Positions 38,483 to 52,340 are shown, counted from the stretch's first letter. The stretch is DNA of 64,000 nucleotides from Muraenolepis orangiensis (GCA_027704905.1 CM051002.1:17651333-17715332); one strand, 5' to 3'. The notes: generated by a model not told the origin, from the sequence alone. Numbers and translations: made by a program.

Positions 38483-38503
38483 GGGGGGGGGGGGGGGGGG
38501 GGG
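38483..38503. repeat. poly-G tract (21 G)
   Basis: G homopolymer; a C run of about 14 follows at 38549-38562, so the two can pair as inverted repeats. Confidence 0.92.
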
Positions 38504-38562
38504 TTGGAGAAAAATTAAATGTTCTCTCCAGCCATAAAACACAACATCCCCCCCCCCCCCCC

Positions 38563-39000
38563 ATGGGTCGGTCCACTTCAATTACCTCCATGGCTGTTGT
38601 ATTGTACCAGCTCACCTTTGACCTACTGACAGTTTGACCCCCGACTCAACACCACCATCACCGCCACCAATGACTAAAAGTTTGCCGGGAACATCTGGCG
38701 TCTGGGTTGGGTGCGTACGCCGAGACGAGCGGCCGTCGGGAGATCCATGTCACAACTGAACAACAAATAGTTAAGGCATGTCATCATCCCCACGCCAGGG
38801 GCCCCCCCCGGCAGAAAGAAGAAGAAAAAACAGAAAGGCCCCAACAGATGGTTGGAGGGGAACTCTGGAGGGCTAGCTCTCTGGAGCTAAACGCTACCGT
38901 CCACAAACACCCAGCTTATCGATCGGTGCACACATTTCCCCCCTGATTTACATAAGCTGTGTTTTGTTTGTGGTTATATTTATGTTCTCTTCTCCTCCTC

Positions 39001-39035
<35 letters not shown>

Positions 39036-40075
39036 CTGGCCTTTATTTATTTTTCTCCTTTTCCACGTTGCTAAATGTGTTTTGCCAGGGCCGCTTCTGC
39101 AGCGACGGCTGCAGCTGTTGGCTGTTACCAGCCCAGGGATGACACAGTTCACCGCTTCACAAGGAGGAGAGGAGGGGAGGAGGGGAGGGGAGAGGGGAGG
39201 AGAGGAGGAGGGGAGAGGGGGAAGAGGGGAGAGAGGAGAGAGGAGAGAGGAGAGAGAGAGGTTCTGAAAGCCTAGCCCGATAGAGTGGAGAGGAGGAGAA
39301 TATGGGAGGAGAGAGGAGAAAATAATGGAGGAGAGAGGGCAGGAGAGATAGGAGAGGAGATAAGAGAAAAAGGAAGAGAAGGAATGTGAGAGAACAGAAC
39401 AGGCCTAACTTCAGTGTGCTTGAAAAACAAAAACACTAATAGTATTACTAGGATAAGGAAATGACTTGGTGCGGCCCGTCAACGGCTCTCCCCCACTCTC
39501 TCTTCTCTTCACAAAACAAGACGGAGAACCACAGACAGTCAGCAGCGTTAAGGGGATAGATGCTAGCTTCCCCGTGGGACTCTCACTGCTACACCCCGCC
39601 CTCCTCATTAACTCAATTAACTCTCCCAGTTCATTGGCCCCAGCAGGGACCACCTGAATGTGCGGAAGACCGCAATGTCACAACCGCAGCCCAAGCGTGG
39701 CTGTGCACATGCTCTGTGCTCACCTGCCAGACTGACCTATCGGGAGAGGGTGGTGGGGGTGTTTTAAGTTATTCCCCCAGACCGCTTTGTGACCATCTGG
39801 GTACCACTTCCTTAAGGGGCTGGCAGAGCTCCCGTGGGCTGGCAGAGCTCCCGTGGGCTGGCAGAGCTCCCGTGGGCTGGCAACGGGAAGAAAGTGGGAA
39901 ATAAATTGCATAATTTACTTAACATTTGCCTCCGTCGCTTTTTGAACCCCCCCTGCATGACTCAATCATTTGGTTCCTCCCGCCTGCCAGGAGGTAACTT
40001 CCTGTGTTGTTGGTGGCGGCCGCCTGCTTGCTTTCTTACACACGACCGAGACACGGCAAACGGTCATCGATTGAA
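38563..40075. other. single-copy DNA, no gene recognised
   Basis: Contains (CTC)11 at 38992-39024, a GGAGAGG-rich tract at 39160-39262 and three 19-bp units GGGCTGGCAGAGCTCCCGT at 39819-39880. Frames of up to 114 codons show no domain. A gene exon cannot be excluded but is not supported. Confidence 0.5.
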
Positions 40076-40774
40076 TGAGTGTGGGGGTGAGTATGGGCTT
40101 GGTGTGTGTGGGTGTGGGGGGGTGAGTATGGACTTGGTGTGTGTGTGTGTGGGCGGTGAGTATGGACTTGGTGTGTGTTTGTGGGGGGGTGCGTATGGAC
40201 TTGGTGTGTGTGTGTGTGGGGGGGTGAGTATGGACTTGGTGTGTGTGTGTGTGTGTGGGGGTGAGTATGGACTTGGTGTGTGTGTGTGGGGGGTGAGTAT
40301 GGACTTGGTGTGTGTGTGGGGGGGGGTGAGTATGGACTTGGTGTGTGTGTGTATGTGTGGGGGTGAGTATGGACTTGGTGTGTGTGTGTGTGTGGGGGGT
40401 GAGTATGGACTTGGTGTGTGTGTGTGGGGGGTGAGTATGGACTTGGTGTGTGTGTGTGGGGGTGAGTATGGACTTGGTGTGTGTGTGTGTGGGGGTGAGT
40501 ATGGACTTGGTGTGTGTGTGTGTGTGGGGGTGAGTATGGACTTGGTGTGTGTGTGTGTGTGTGTGTGGGGGGTGAATATGGACTTGGTGTGTGTGTGTGT
40601 GTGGGGGGGTGAGTATGGACTTGGTGTGTGTGTGGGGGGTGAGTATGGACTTGGTGTGTGTGTGGGGGGGTGAGTATGGACTTGGTGTGTGTGTGTGGGG
40701 GTGAGTATGGACTTGGTGTGTGTGTGGGGGGGTGAGTATCAGCTTGGTGGGTGTGTGTGTGTGTGTGTGTGTGT
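40076..40774. repeat. about 30-bp minisatellite GAGTATGGACTTGGTGTGTG
   Basis: About 22 copies of GTGAGTATGGACTTGG followed by a GT run and a G run of variable length. GTGAGT in every unit matches the 5' splice-site consensus. Unit length varies by slippage of GT and G. Frames of 280-313 codons across it are artefacts. Confidence 0.97.
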
Positions 40775-42062
40775 CCCATATATATTCCCTCACCGCCACG
40801 TGTTGAAAGGCTAATAATTCCATTGGCACGGTTCCAGAAGAGGAGAGCCGTCCAAACGAGGGACGAGTTCCACGCACACGCAAAACAAAAAGAATACATT
40901 TAGCCATTAGAGTGAGTGAGTCGAGGGTATGTTAATAAGCCCAGGGCGGGGGCGGGGTCCTAGAAGAAGAAGGACCAATTAGAAGCCACCGTGCCCCGGT
41001 GTAGCAATCTCCCCCCCCCAGAGGGCCGCTAAACGAGGCCCCGCCCCCATGTGCTTGTGCGCTGGGATACAGTCGCGCTGCCCTGTCCTGGCATCTGGCG
41101 TCGGTCTGAACCGGAAAACACGTGCAGATTTTTGCCGACTGGTCAGAAAAGATGGAACGATGCACCTTCTAGATGCTCCCTCCGGCTCCAGGATCCCAAA
41201 CTCGCTTCCAATATAAAACACATATATGCAGCCCGGGGAAACGGCAGCACAAGTCTCCTCTATTGTTTGGATCCATTTTAAACGCTACGTTCTCGTCCGA
41301 TGACGTGATGTCTGTGACTTTGTGTGCGGCCATAATGCCTGAATGAAGGTTGTTAAGGACCTTGTGGAAGTTTCAAGTTATAGCCGGTCCTTAACTCAAA
41401 AATCGGGGACAAAATCACCAGAAAGGCGTCCGGCCTCCAAACCCCAGAGAACCCCAGAGGACCCCGGCTCCCAGCTCCTTGTCAAGAGGTGGCCCGGGGA
41501 CCACAATGGGCGCGTTGTCCCTCTAAACTCTTCTCTAAGTACCGAGTTGCGGGCGTGTAATCAGTGGTCCCGATGACTCACCTGAGCAGACAGAGGGCCT
41601 ATCATTTACATACCGACTGGTACGCCCGCATGACCTCACCAAACGGAGGTGTCAATATCTAATTAAATAAACAACAACAAATCAATTATTGGCCTGAAAG
41701 AATCATTGTGACGGTTTATATGAACGGGATACACCACAAAACGCTCACCAACAGGAAGTAAACATCAAATGGAGGAGATGATATGACACTATCTTTGATA
41801 TATTAAACATAACCATTGTAGGCCACATGTTGAATTGTGCTACGGAGGAGATGGTTGATATCACTCATGTCTCCATTATCGCTCAAAGCCGATGGTATCA
41901 TCTCACACCCAGGTAGTATAAAGCTCAGTTAGCCTAAGAGCTTCACGTTCAAATGGTAACGTTTTATTGATGTTTCCGTAGCCTGTGCAATTCAAGGTCG
42001 ACGACAACAGTTCGCTGTGAGACACACGAGAGAGAGAGACACAGAGAGACAGACAGACAGAG

Positions 42063-42093
<31 letters not shown>

Positions 42094-42303
42094 CAGAGAG
42101 AGAGAGAGACCGAGAGAGGCAGAGAGAGCGAGATCACCATCTACAACCAATCTCTGATTCTAATGCAGCCACTACGCTCTGTGAAGAGTCCACTCATCTT
42201 GGCTTGGCATCTTGACAATGGCTCTTTATGAGCCATTTTCCATTTGTACAACAAAAAGGGGCTTTAGTGAGTGTGATGGAAACCCTCTGAAATGAGGGTC
42301 ACA
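40775..42303. other. 1.5 kb single-copy DNA, no gene recognised
   Basis: Unique sequence of ordinary composition with an AG/GACA-rich tract at 42028-42132. Frames below 80 codons, no domains. Confidence 0.5.
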
Positions 42304-42731
42304 GAACAAACTACATGCAGAACAGGAACAAACTACACGCAGAACAGGAACAAACTACACGCAGAACAGGAACAAACTACACGCAGAACAGGAACAAACT
42401 ACACGCAGAACAGGAACAAACTACACGCAGAACAGGAACAAACTACACGCAGAACAGGAACAAACTACATGCAGAACAGGAACAAACTACACCCAGAACA
42501 GGAACAAACTACACACAGAACAGGAACAAACTACACGCAGAACAGGAACAAACTACACGCAGAACAGGAACAAACTACACACAGAACAGGAACAAACTAC
42601 ACGCAGAACAGGAACAAACTACACGCAGAACAGGAACAAACTACACACAGAACAGGAACAAACTACACGCAGAACAGGAACAAACTACACACAGAACAGG
42701 AACAAATTACACACAGAACAGGAACAAACTC
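42304..42731. repeat. 22-bp minisatellite, 19 copies
   Basis: AACAAACTACACGCAGAACAGG units with single-base variants (CATGCAG, CACACAG, CACCCAG). The plus-strand frames (NRNKLHAEQEQTTRR) are repeat artefacts because 22 is not a multiple of three and the pattern cycles through frames. Confidence 0.97.
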
Positions 42732-43042
42732 ACCTAAACATGAACACAAATCTCTCCGTGTCTCCGGAATGAGAAACAAACAAGAACATTGATTTTCAAA
42801 AATAATTCATTAAAAAAAATAAAAAGGAATTGATTGGTCAACAAATTAAAAGCATGTCAAACAAGCACAGTGTGTTATACACGCACACGCACACACACAC
42901 CTAAAAAGGATATTGGATGAAGTCGCAAACAGCTTACTCCTTGCTCCGGCTGTATATGTGTTTAGCCTTCGGCGGCGGGAGCTGAACCACAAGAGTGGCT
43001 GTAAACACAATAGGAGGGGGCCACATATCCGCAGATGGCACC
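42732..43042. other. single-copy linker, no gene seen
   Basis: AT-rich then ordinary sequence; nothing recognised. Confidence 0.5.
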
Positions 43043-43517
43043 TAGATAGATAGATGGATGGATAGACGGATAGATGGATAGACGGATAGATAGATGGATA
43101 GACTGATAGACGGATAGATAGATGGATGGATGGACTGATGGATAGACTGATAGACGGATAGATAGATGGATAGACTGATGGATAGATGGATAGACTGATA
43201 GACGGATAGATAGATGGATGGATGGACTGATGGATAGACTGATAGACGGATAGATAGATGGATAGACTGATGGATAGATGGATAGACTGATAGACGGATA
43301 GATAGATGGATAGATGGATGGATGGACTGATAGACGGATAGATAGATGGATGGATGGACTGATAGACGGATAGATAGATGGATAGATGGATGGATGGACT
43401 GATAGACGGATAGATAGATGGATAGACTGATAGACGAATAGATAGATGGATGGATGGACTGATAGACTGATAGATAGATGGATGGATGGATGGATAGACT
43501 GATAGACGGACGGACGG
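43043..43517. repeat. (GATA/GATG/GACG) tetranucleotide array
   Basis: Tetranucleotides GATA, GATG, GACG and GACT arranged in a higher-order unit of about 30-60 bp (GATAGACGGATAGATAGATG). Similar to GATA-type satellites found in vertebrates. Confidence 0.97.
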
Positions 43518-44580
43518 CGGGAACATGGCGGGATGTACTCGATGTTACTTGTCACTCGTTACCATGAATCTTCTTCCCTTCTTGAGTTCTGACTTTTTTC
43601 TCTGTACACAACTTCCATGTCTGGGAAACGCTCCGGCACATTAGCATGGAGGCTCACACAACACAACCCTCAATTATTCAATGAAAAAAAGATGACTGAG
43701 AAGAAGAGCCAAGGAAAATAGAATGTCTCAAAAACCAAAAACAAAAGCTGGATTATTCCAGAAGAAGAACAACAACAGCTAATGACTCTGTTGTTGTTGT
43801 TCCTCTAGTCAGCACAAACTGCTAATAGCCTGGTTGGCTTCACTTTCCACATCAACACATTACTCCATCTTAGCAACACAATAAAAGAAAAAAAAAGAAA
43901 AACAACATAAATACAGCGAGTGATACAAGAAGAAGAAGGGAACAAAGGCAGAGAGGCAACACCTGTGAAAACAGGCGTCTCCCAGGCACGTGGTTTGGGA
44001 ACCGTGGCTCCGCCCCTGTTTACATCACCGACACGAAAAACAAACTCGCCTCCAAGGAGCTCCGGGCCAAAAGCAAGTCACACGCTCCAGCCGACAGACA
44101 AACAACAACAACACCACCACCAACAACCGGCAGTGACGTCGTTAGGGAGATCTACTGGGAGGGAGAGGGAGAGAGGGAGAGAGAGAGACAGAGAGAGAGA
44201 AAGAGCGAGCCATCAGAGCAGCTCTCACACAAACAAGGTGATGTGCACCAAGCAAGCATGCGCGTGCTCTGTCATCACAGAGACACGGGCTGTCCACCTC
44301 CTTCAATGAACACACGCGCAGGACCTGTCTGTCTGTCTGTCTATTTTGATGCACCCTAACGCAGGTATGACTTCATCACCGCAACAACACAACGCAAAGC
44401 GGGGTCGTGAGGAGGTAATGAATCTCTTCTTTAAACCTAGTGGGGGGAACGCTAACAAAATCACTGTACAACCTCCATGGGAATCCAATTCACCACCACA
44501 AACAAACAAGCAGGCATGTCCACGGCACGACTCATTTAAAACAAAAGGAGGCCAGAGAGAGAGAGCGAGAGAGAAACCCC
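43518..44580. other. single-copy DNA, no gene recognised
   Basis: Contains CAACAACAACA-type tracts (43768-43800, 44100-44130), an AG-rich tract at 44155-44210 and (CTGT)n at 44327-44342. Frames up to 129 codons lack domains. Confidence 0.5.
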
Positions 44581-44583
44581 TCG

Positions 44584-44815
44584 ACTAGGGCTGAACGATA
44601 GGGTCAAAATAAATTCTAAAAACTAGAGGGCTCTCAGTAGAGCGCATACCTCCACCACACCATCTGGATCTGCGCCAAAATCGAATCAACTGTTCCTTGG
44701 CCCATAAGTAATTTAACCACTAAGTTTGGTCAAATTCCGTACATAACTTGTTGAGTTATCTTGCTGACAGACAGACAAACAGGGCCTACAACATAACCGC
44801 TGTCCCACCTCCGAT
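44584..44815 (+). repeat. dispersed fish-type repeat(s), decayed
   Basis: CTAGGGCTGAACGATAGGG at the left matches, reversed, the end seen at 6285. It is followed by GAGGGCTCTCAGTAGAGCGC, ATACCTCCACCACACC and AACTTGTTGAGTTATCTTGC with CTGACAGACAGACAAACAG. From memory the last pieces are typical of a common dispersed element in fish genomes. Class and boundaries uncertain. Confidence 0.5.
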
Positions 44816-45305
44816 GGCCCAGGAAATCGTAATGGATAGTGGGGATGGGATTCAGTCCACTTGGCGGATGGTCCGTCGGTTGGTTGGGTCCGTAGTGAGC
44901 GGAACACGGTTCGGTACATCCGTCGACAAGGACGTCTCCACAGCCCTACTAGTCATGTCTCAACTCCTCGACACCCTGCCTGATCAACACCAGAGAGAGA
45001 GAGACATTGAGCCAATTAGCCGCCGTCTCTCCCGTTCTCCCCCCTCCGTTAAGGGAGAGACTCCTGAAGGCGCTGCTGTGATCATGGCGCTAACCGCTAG
45101 CCGCTTTAATCTCCACTTCAGTCTCATCAGCTCCCGGCAGCTCCACTACACCGCCGCCGCCGCGCTTTGCACTGCATCCTGGGTAATAATTACCGCATAG
45201 GCCAATTACCGGCCAGCTGGTAAACATATATCAAATAAACAAGCAACAACGCGTCAATTAGGAGAGAGCGGGGCTGAAGAGCGTGTAAACAGACGGATGG
45301 GTGAG
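44816..45305. other. single-copy DNA, possible non-coding element
   Basis: 45080-45260 (GCGCTAACCGCTAGCCGCTT, GGGTAATAATTACCGC, GGCCAATTACCGGCCAGC) is motif-rich. GGTAATAATTACC is a 13-bp perfect palindrome and GGCCAATTACCGGCC is near-palindromic. The 150-codon frame from 44748 starts in a repeat and shows no domain. Confidence 0.38.
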
Positions 45306-45376
45306 AGGGGGGGGGGGGGGAGGAGTGGGAGGGGGGGGGGAGGAGGAGGAGTGGGGGGGGGGGGGGGGGAGGAGAG
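45306..45376. repeat. G-rich tract
   Basis: G runs of 9-18 separated by GAGGAGGA and TGGGA. Confidence 0.95.
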
Positions 45377-45895
45377 GGATCCCGTTCAAAAGCGTGCCTC
45401 TTCCCCATCGCTGCGTTAACAGTTTAGTAAATCATTAGAACCTGCCGTGTGGTTTTTGGGTACGTCTAAATAACAACCGTACAGAGAAGGAGGTTTAGTG
45501 TTTTAATTGCTCATCAGGAAACTACACATTGAAGTCCCCTGCGTGGGGGACGGCCAGCCGTGACTCACGGGGGCCCCTGAGAGTTCCCAGGGGGGCCCCC
45601 GGGGAACACTAAGGCTGTCCGCCGGCTTCAGCCAAGCTCCACCACAACGGGCCCTCAACTAAATTTGAATTGCTGCTCTTTCTCACCCCCCCCCCCCCGT
45701 GGTGCTGATGGGGCTCAGATCAGGGCTCCTCTGATGGCTTATCACACAGCAGTCAGCGGGCCTCTAAGCCGCCGGCGCTCAGAAGCTACAGAGAGAAGAA
45801 GACGACAACGTGATCAAAGCTCACAACTTTATGTTTTTTCAAACGCGACGATGACGGAGGAGCTGGGCCCTGCCATGGTGGGGGGGGGGATTCTG

Positions 45896-45898
<3 letters not shown>
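45377..45898. other. single-copy DNA, possible non-coding element
   Basis: 45480-45620: TAGTGTTTTAATTGCTCATC, ACTACACATTGAAGTCCCC, GGACGGCCAGCCGTGACTCA and a strong dyad CCCAGGGGGGCCCCCGGGG. C run at 45686-45698. No gene. Confidence 0.38.

Positions 45899-45958
<60 letters not shown>
45899..45958. repeat. (CT)n microsatellite
   Basis: Thirty CT units. Confidence 0.97.
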
Positions 45959-48184
<2,226 letters not shown>

Positions 48185-48594
48185 CAACGCAGTTATTATT
48201 ATTTTTTGGTCAACGCACTGTAAATTCCTTTCACTGTAATTTTGCACTGTAAATTCAATTGTCACTTTTTCAGTATTCATCCGAGTTATTTATTAGTATT
48301 TATTACTGCCAATTTGCACTATACATATTGTTGTGTATTGTATATACCTATGTATTACTGTAATAATACTGTAAATTGTGCAATTCATCCATCAATACAT
48401 TTAGATTTCATTTAGAGTTAATTTAGTTATATCTTGTTTATACTATATATATATATATACTTTTGTTTAGTTAGTTTGTTGTTATTTAGTTTTTAGCTTT
48501 AGGTATTAGTATATTTGTGTGTGCATTTATTCTCCCTGTGTCAACTGTTGCACCTTAATTTCCCTCGGGATAAATAAAGTAATCTGAATCTGAA
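48185..48594 (+). mobile_element. LINE 3' UTR fragment, plus strand
   Basis: AT-rich sequence ending CACCTTAATTTCCCTCGGGA, then TAAATAAAG and two ATCTGA units. This 3' end is typical of an abundant fish LINE family and differs from the CTTGA-tailed family. The segment from about 48290 onward is the reverse complement of 52896-53190. The left boundary is uncertain. Confidence 0.75.
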
Positions 48595-49110
48595 ACAATC
48601 TCTCTCACACACACACAAGTAATTAATGGCGAGAGCCAATAGCCGTTCTGAGCCGTCTCTTTGTGTCTCCATGGCGACCTGAGGCACACCTGAAGCTGTC
48701 CAGCCTCCTGACCAATAGCGTGGCACCTCGCACAGCGAGTGCTTGGGCCAGGATGGGCGTCCAGGTCACACCACAGGGGGCACAACACACTAACCTTTCC
48801 CCTGAAAATATTGCTCTGCTTCCCCCCTATTAGTCATCACTTCCAAATAAGTGATGAGTCACGCCGAGCCCCGCCCTCTGTTCCCCTTTACTCCGCCGCT
48901 GCTACAATGGAAATAACGCCAATGGGCCCGACAAAGCTCTCTATTTGTATCAGTCACTTAAAATAAATAATAAAATATATATATATATTGAAAAAATGTG
49001 TTAAAAATAATAAGAATAAAACGTTCTGTACAAAAAAATCTGTACAAAACATCAAAGAAAAAAAAAAACTGCAGCACGGCAACGAGCACAAGGTAATTCC
49101 CGCCTGGAGT
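48595..49110. other. single-copy DNA, no gene seen
   Basis: Ordinary sequence, with CACTTCCAAATAAGTGATGA and TGAGTCACGCC at 48838-48870, then AT-rich. Confidence 0.45.
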
Positions 49111-49555
49111 GCCCAGCCCAGGGGCCCCCTCGTGGCTCCCAGGGGCCTCCTCAGGCTGCCCAGCCCAGGGGCCCCCTCGTGGCTCCCAGGGCCCCCCTCG
49201 TGGCTCCCAGGGCCCAGGGGCCTCCTCAGGCTGCCCAGCCCAGGGGCCTCCTCAGGCTGCCCAGCCCAGGGGCCCCCCTCGTGGCTCTCAGGGCCAGGGG
49301 CCTCCTCAGGCTGCCCAGCCCAGGGGCCCCCTCGTGGCTCCCAGGGCCCAGGGGCCCCCTCGTGGCTCTCAGGGCCCAGGGCCCCCCTCGTGGCTCCCAG
49401 GGCCCCCTCGTGGCTCCCAGGGCCCAGGGGCCCCCTCAGGCTGCCCAGCCCAGGGGCCCCCTCGTGGCTCCCCAGCCCAGGGGCCCCCTCGTGGCTCCCA
49501 GGGCCCAGGGGCCTCCTCAGGCTGCCCAGCCCAGGGGCCTCCTCAGGCTGCCCAG
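49111..49555. repeat. GC-rich compound minisatellite
   Basis: Two interleaved units, GCCCAGGGGCCCCCTCGTGG-CTCCCAG and GCCCAGGGGCCTCCTCAGGC-TGCCCA, about 17 copies in irregular order. Contains many GGGGCCCC dyads. Frames of 140-270 codons across it are artefacts. Confidence 0.97.
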
Positions 49556-49632
49556 CGGACCCCACGCCACCGCTGCTACTGCATGGCTCAGCCTGAATGC
49601 ATGAGTGACTACTTTCTCCCCCAATTTTGCCC

Positions 49633-49670
<38 letters not shown>

Positions 49671-49923
49671 GTAAATAAAGGCCTCTCCAACTAACACCAA
49701 ACCACAGATTGACTTTAGAGGGTTTGAGTCCTTAAACCTTAAACCTGACTGCCACCCGCCCCCCTCCTTCAAACACAAAGCCTTTTTATTTTGTCCCCTG
49801 CTCTGCCAAAACGGTGTGTGTTAATATTCAGTGCGGCTTCCCACCATATTTGCTACAGGGTATTGAAAGATCCCCAAGCAAGAGGGACAGCAAAATGAAA
49901 ATAAGGTAGGACCAAGCCCTCCA
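49556..49923. other. single-copy linker, no gene seen
   Basis: CA array at 49635-49664; nothing else recognised. Confidence 0.5.
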
Positions 49924-50315
49924 AGGACCAGGAGGCAGTCTGTGTCCTGGTCCTGCCCAGAACACAGGGGCTCAGGACGAGGACCAGGAGGCAGTCTGTG
50001 TCCTGGTCCTGCCCAGAACACAGGGGCTCAGGACGAGGACCAGGAGGCAGTCTGTCCTTCCCAGAACACAGGGGCTCAGGACGAGGACCAGGAGGCAGTC
50101 TGTCCTGCCCAGAACACAGGGGCTCAGGACGAGGACCAGGAGGCAGTCTGTCCTGCCCAGAACACAGGGGCTCAGGACGAGGACCAGGAGGCAGTCTGTC
50201 CTGCCCAGAACACAGGGGCTCAGGACGAGGACCAGGAGGCAGTCTGTCCTTCCCAGAACACAGGGGCTCAGGACGAGGACCAGGAGGCAGTCTGTCCTGC
50301 CCAGAACACAGACAC
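49924..50315. repeat. 48-58-bp minisatellite, 8 copies
   Basis: Unit CAGGACGAGGACCAGGAGGC then AGTCTGTCCTGCCCAGAACA and CAGGGGCT. The first two copies hold an extra GTGTCCTGGTC segment, so the array has two unit lengths. Copies are nearly identical. Confidence 0.97.
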
Positions 50316-50629
50316 TGTGACGGGGAAAGTTGCAAAGAAAGTTCACCCTGGGCCAAAGTTTGCGATGGCTTATTTCTGCATAAGTAAACACACAAACCCC
50401 ACTGCCTGTTCAAATTCTCTTTCATTCTCACTCTCTCATTCTCACTCTCTCACTCTTTCACTCTCACTCTCCCCAGCAGCAGTACTGTTTGATCTCCAGT
50501 GTTTTCCTTAATCTGGGTTGTCAAGGTTCGCTTGTTCCAGGCTGTTTACTTTACTTCTCCTACCAAAAGTCTCTCTCTCTCTCTCTTCCCCCCCCCCCCC
50601 CTTTTCAGACAATGACTAATCCGGACCCA
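50316..50629. other. single-copy linker with CT tracts
   Basis: TCACTCTC-rich tract at 50420-50472 and CT plus C run at 50568-50601. No gene. Confidence 0.6.
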
Positions 50630-50735
50630 GAGCAGAGGGTAGGACCCAGAGTAGGCAGTAGGACCCGGAGCAGGCAGTAGGACCCAGAGCAGGCAGTAGG
50701 ACACGGAGCAGGGAGTAGGACCCGGAGCAGGACCC
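50630..50735. repeat. 19-bp minisatellite, 6 copies
   Basis: AGGACCCAGAGCAGGCAGT and variants with CGGAGCAGG. Confidence 0.94.
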
Positions 50736-51972
50736 AGGTGCAGCTGCAGTCGTCTTATTGTACATTTGACATGTTTAAACTGTAGCTGCACTTCTGGTCC
50801 GGTTGGAATTGTTGTGGGAAAATACAATTTTGTATACAAAAATAATCAGTTAAGAAACGATAAAAAAAAAAATTCAATAAGTTATTCACAGGGGAAAACC
50901 CTATCAATTGAGATGTTAGCATCTTCTATGTAGTATTCAGTGTTTGGTTCTAACTATAACCGATCACCCTTATAGTTCATCTAACACTAATAGCTACATT
51001 GGATCCCTTGTGTTTCAAATACGACCAAGTTCAACATATTTTAATTAGGAAATATATATTGCAATATAAAATTCTGCAATGTATAATTCTGAATAAAAAT
51101 AAGTAGAACTTGGTCATATTTGAAACACAGGGGATGAAAGGTAGCTGTAGCTATTATAGTTAAAATGTTATAATTAAAATATGCAGAGTTTTGCTTGAAT
51201 TTAACAGCCTTGTTTAATTTATATTTCAACAATGCAAAAACATAAAATTATAAATGATAGAGACAGGGGTGTGTTCATATGTTGTGTTACTGGTGGTCCA
51301 CTATAAGTGATGTAGGCTCCACTGTCCTGAGCCCTCATGAGCTATTGGGAAGAGGACACAATGAAGAGTTTAACTAACTAACTAAATACACATTAGGCAA
51401 GTAAGTAACTATAGTTCCAGCCAGCTCTTTTTTGTTTTAACAAACGCAAGCAGACAACCAGTTATGTCAATTGTTAAAGACATAGCAGCGACATGATGGG
51501 TCTGCAGGGGGAGTTAAGAGAGACAACACGTGGAGAACAAATCAGTGCTCAGAACCCCCTTAACCACTATGTTGAGCCTAACTAAAGTTTAATCAAACTA
51601 AAACACATGGCTGACAACCACTTTAAACGACATGCATGAGGTCTGACCCGCTCTCCTCACCTGGGGGAGAGGGTCCTACAGGAGAGGACTACTTAGGAGA
51701 AGGTAGGATGCATGTCTGAGAGTTTTAATGCCTTCTCTTAAGCGGACAGCTGCAGTAACAGCATCTTAACCATCAACCCTCCTCATCAACCCTCCTCGGG
51801 TCTCAGGTGTTTGTTCACTTGTTTCCTTCACCATGTGCACTTAGTGCACTTAGTCTTAGTTCGCGGCATCAAACAAACACCAAGTAACTCCGGAGGGCTG
51901 CGACGCAACAAGACCGACCGGTTAGTGGTGTTGTTAGTGGTGTTGTTAGTTGTGGTGATGGTGTAACTCACC
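50736..51972. other. AT-rich single-copy DNA with an inverted repeat
   Basis: No gene seen. An inverted-repeat element is listed separately at 50985-51160. The stretch 51250-51800 is of ordinary composition without repeats. Confidence 0.5.
50985..51160. mobile_element. MITE-like inverted repeat
   Basis: Left arm CCCTTGTGTTTCAAATACGA-CCAAGTTC (51005-51032) pairs with the right arm GAACTTGGTCATATTTGAAA-CACAGGGG (51106-51133). Pairing continues outward, with gaps, through TAATAGCTACA (about 50988) and TGTAGCTATTA (about 51146). The loop is about 70 bp and AT-rich. A small DNA transposon (palindromic MITE) or a long hairpin are both possible. Confidence 0.5.
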
Positions 51973-52340
51973 GTGATCGATCCCCGGTAGTATCGGTGAG
52001 GAGGAGATAACTCTCTATCGATAATGAGATGTGCAGCGTGCAGCCGCCGCACTGTAAACACTACACGTATCCCTCCGCCGGGACCAACTTAACTTCGACC
52101 CACAAAGAAATAGGCTGCCGCCGTTAACGAGGAGAGCGTTCTTTCAAAGGGTCCTCCTCCTCCTTATTATTTTTATTATTATTAGTATAACTGGTAGTAT
52201 TATCGCTGTGACATGTAAATGCACCTTGAAATAAAGAGCGGGAAGAAGAAGAAGAAGAAATCGCGGATTTGGATATTGTTATTTTCTGATGTTCCAGGGC
52301 CGTGACGTCACATCCACCTGCCGGGTAAACAACGCGTCAC
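51972..52340 (-). promoter_or_regulatory. possible CpG-rich promoter with first exon
   Basis: Compared with its AT-rich surroundings this stretch is rich in CpG (GTCACGTCGCCGCCACGG, CTCCGCCGGGACC, GCAGCCGCCGCACTG). It holds a perfect CRE TGACGTCA at 52303-52310. On the minus strand a strong 5' splice site CACG/GTGAGTTAC ends a potential exon at 51972, preceded by CCGATACTACCGGGGATCGA. A minus-strand first non-coding exon is plausible, for instance of the next gene in that direction (foxp1 in mammalian synteny). No transcript evidence is available. Confidence 0.3.

Noticed and set aside
39966..40907. 313- and 287-codon minus-strand frames (SILTPHTHTK-like)
   Set aside because: Translation of the GTGAGTATGGACTTGG minisatellite; overlapping frames are equally open.
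44748..45200. 150-codon plus-strand frame
   Set aside because: Its start lies in a dispersed repeat, and the rest covers a palindrome-rich non-coding island without domain similarity.
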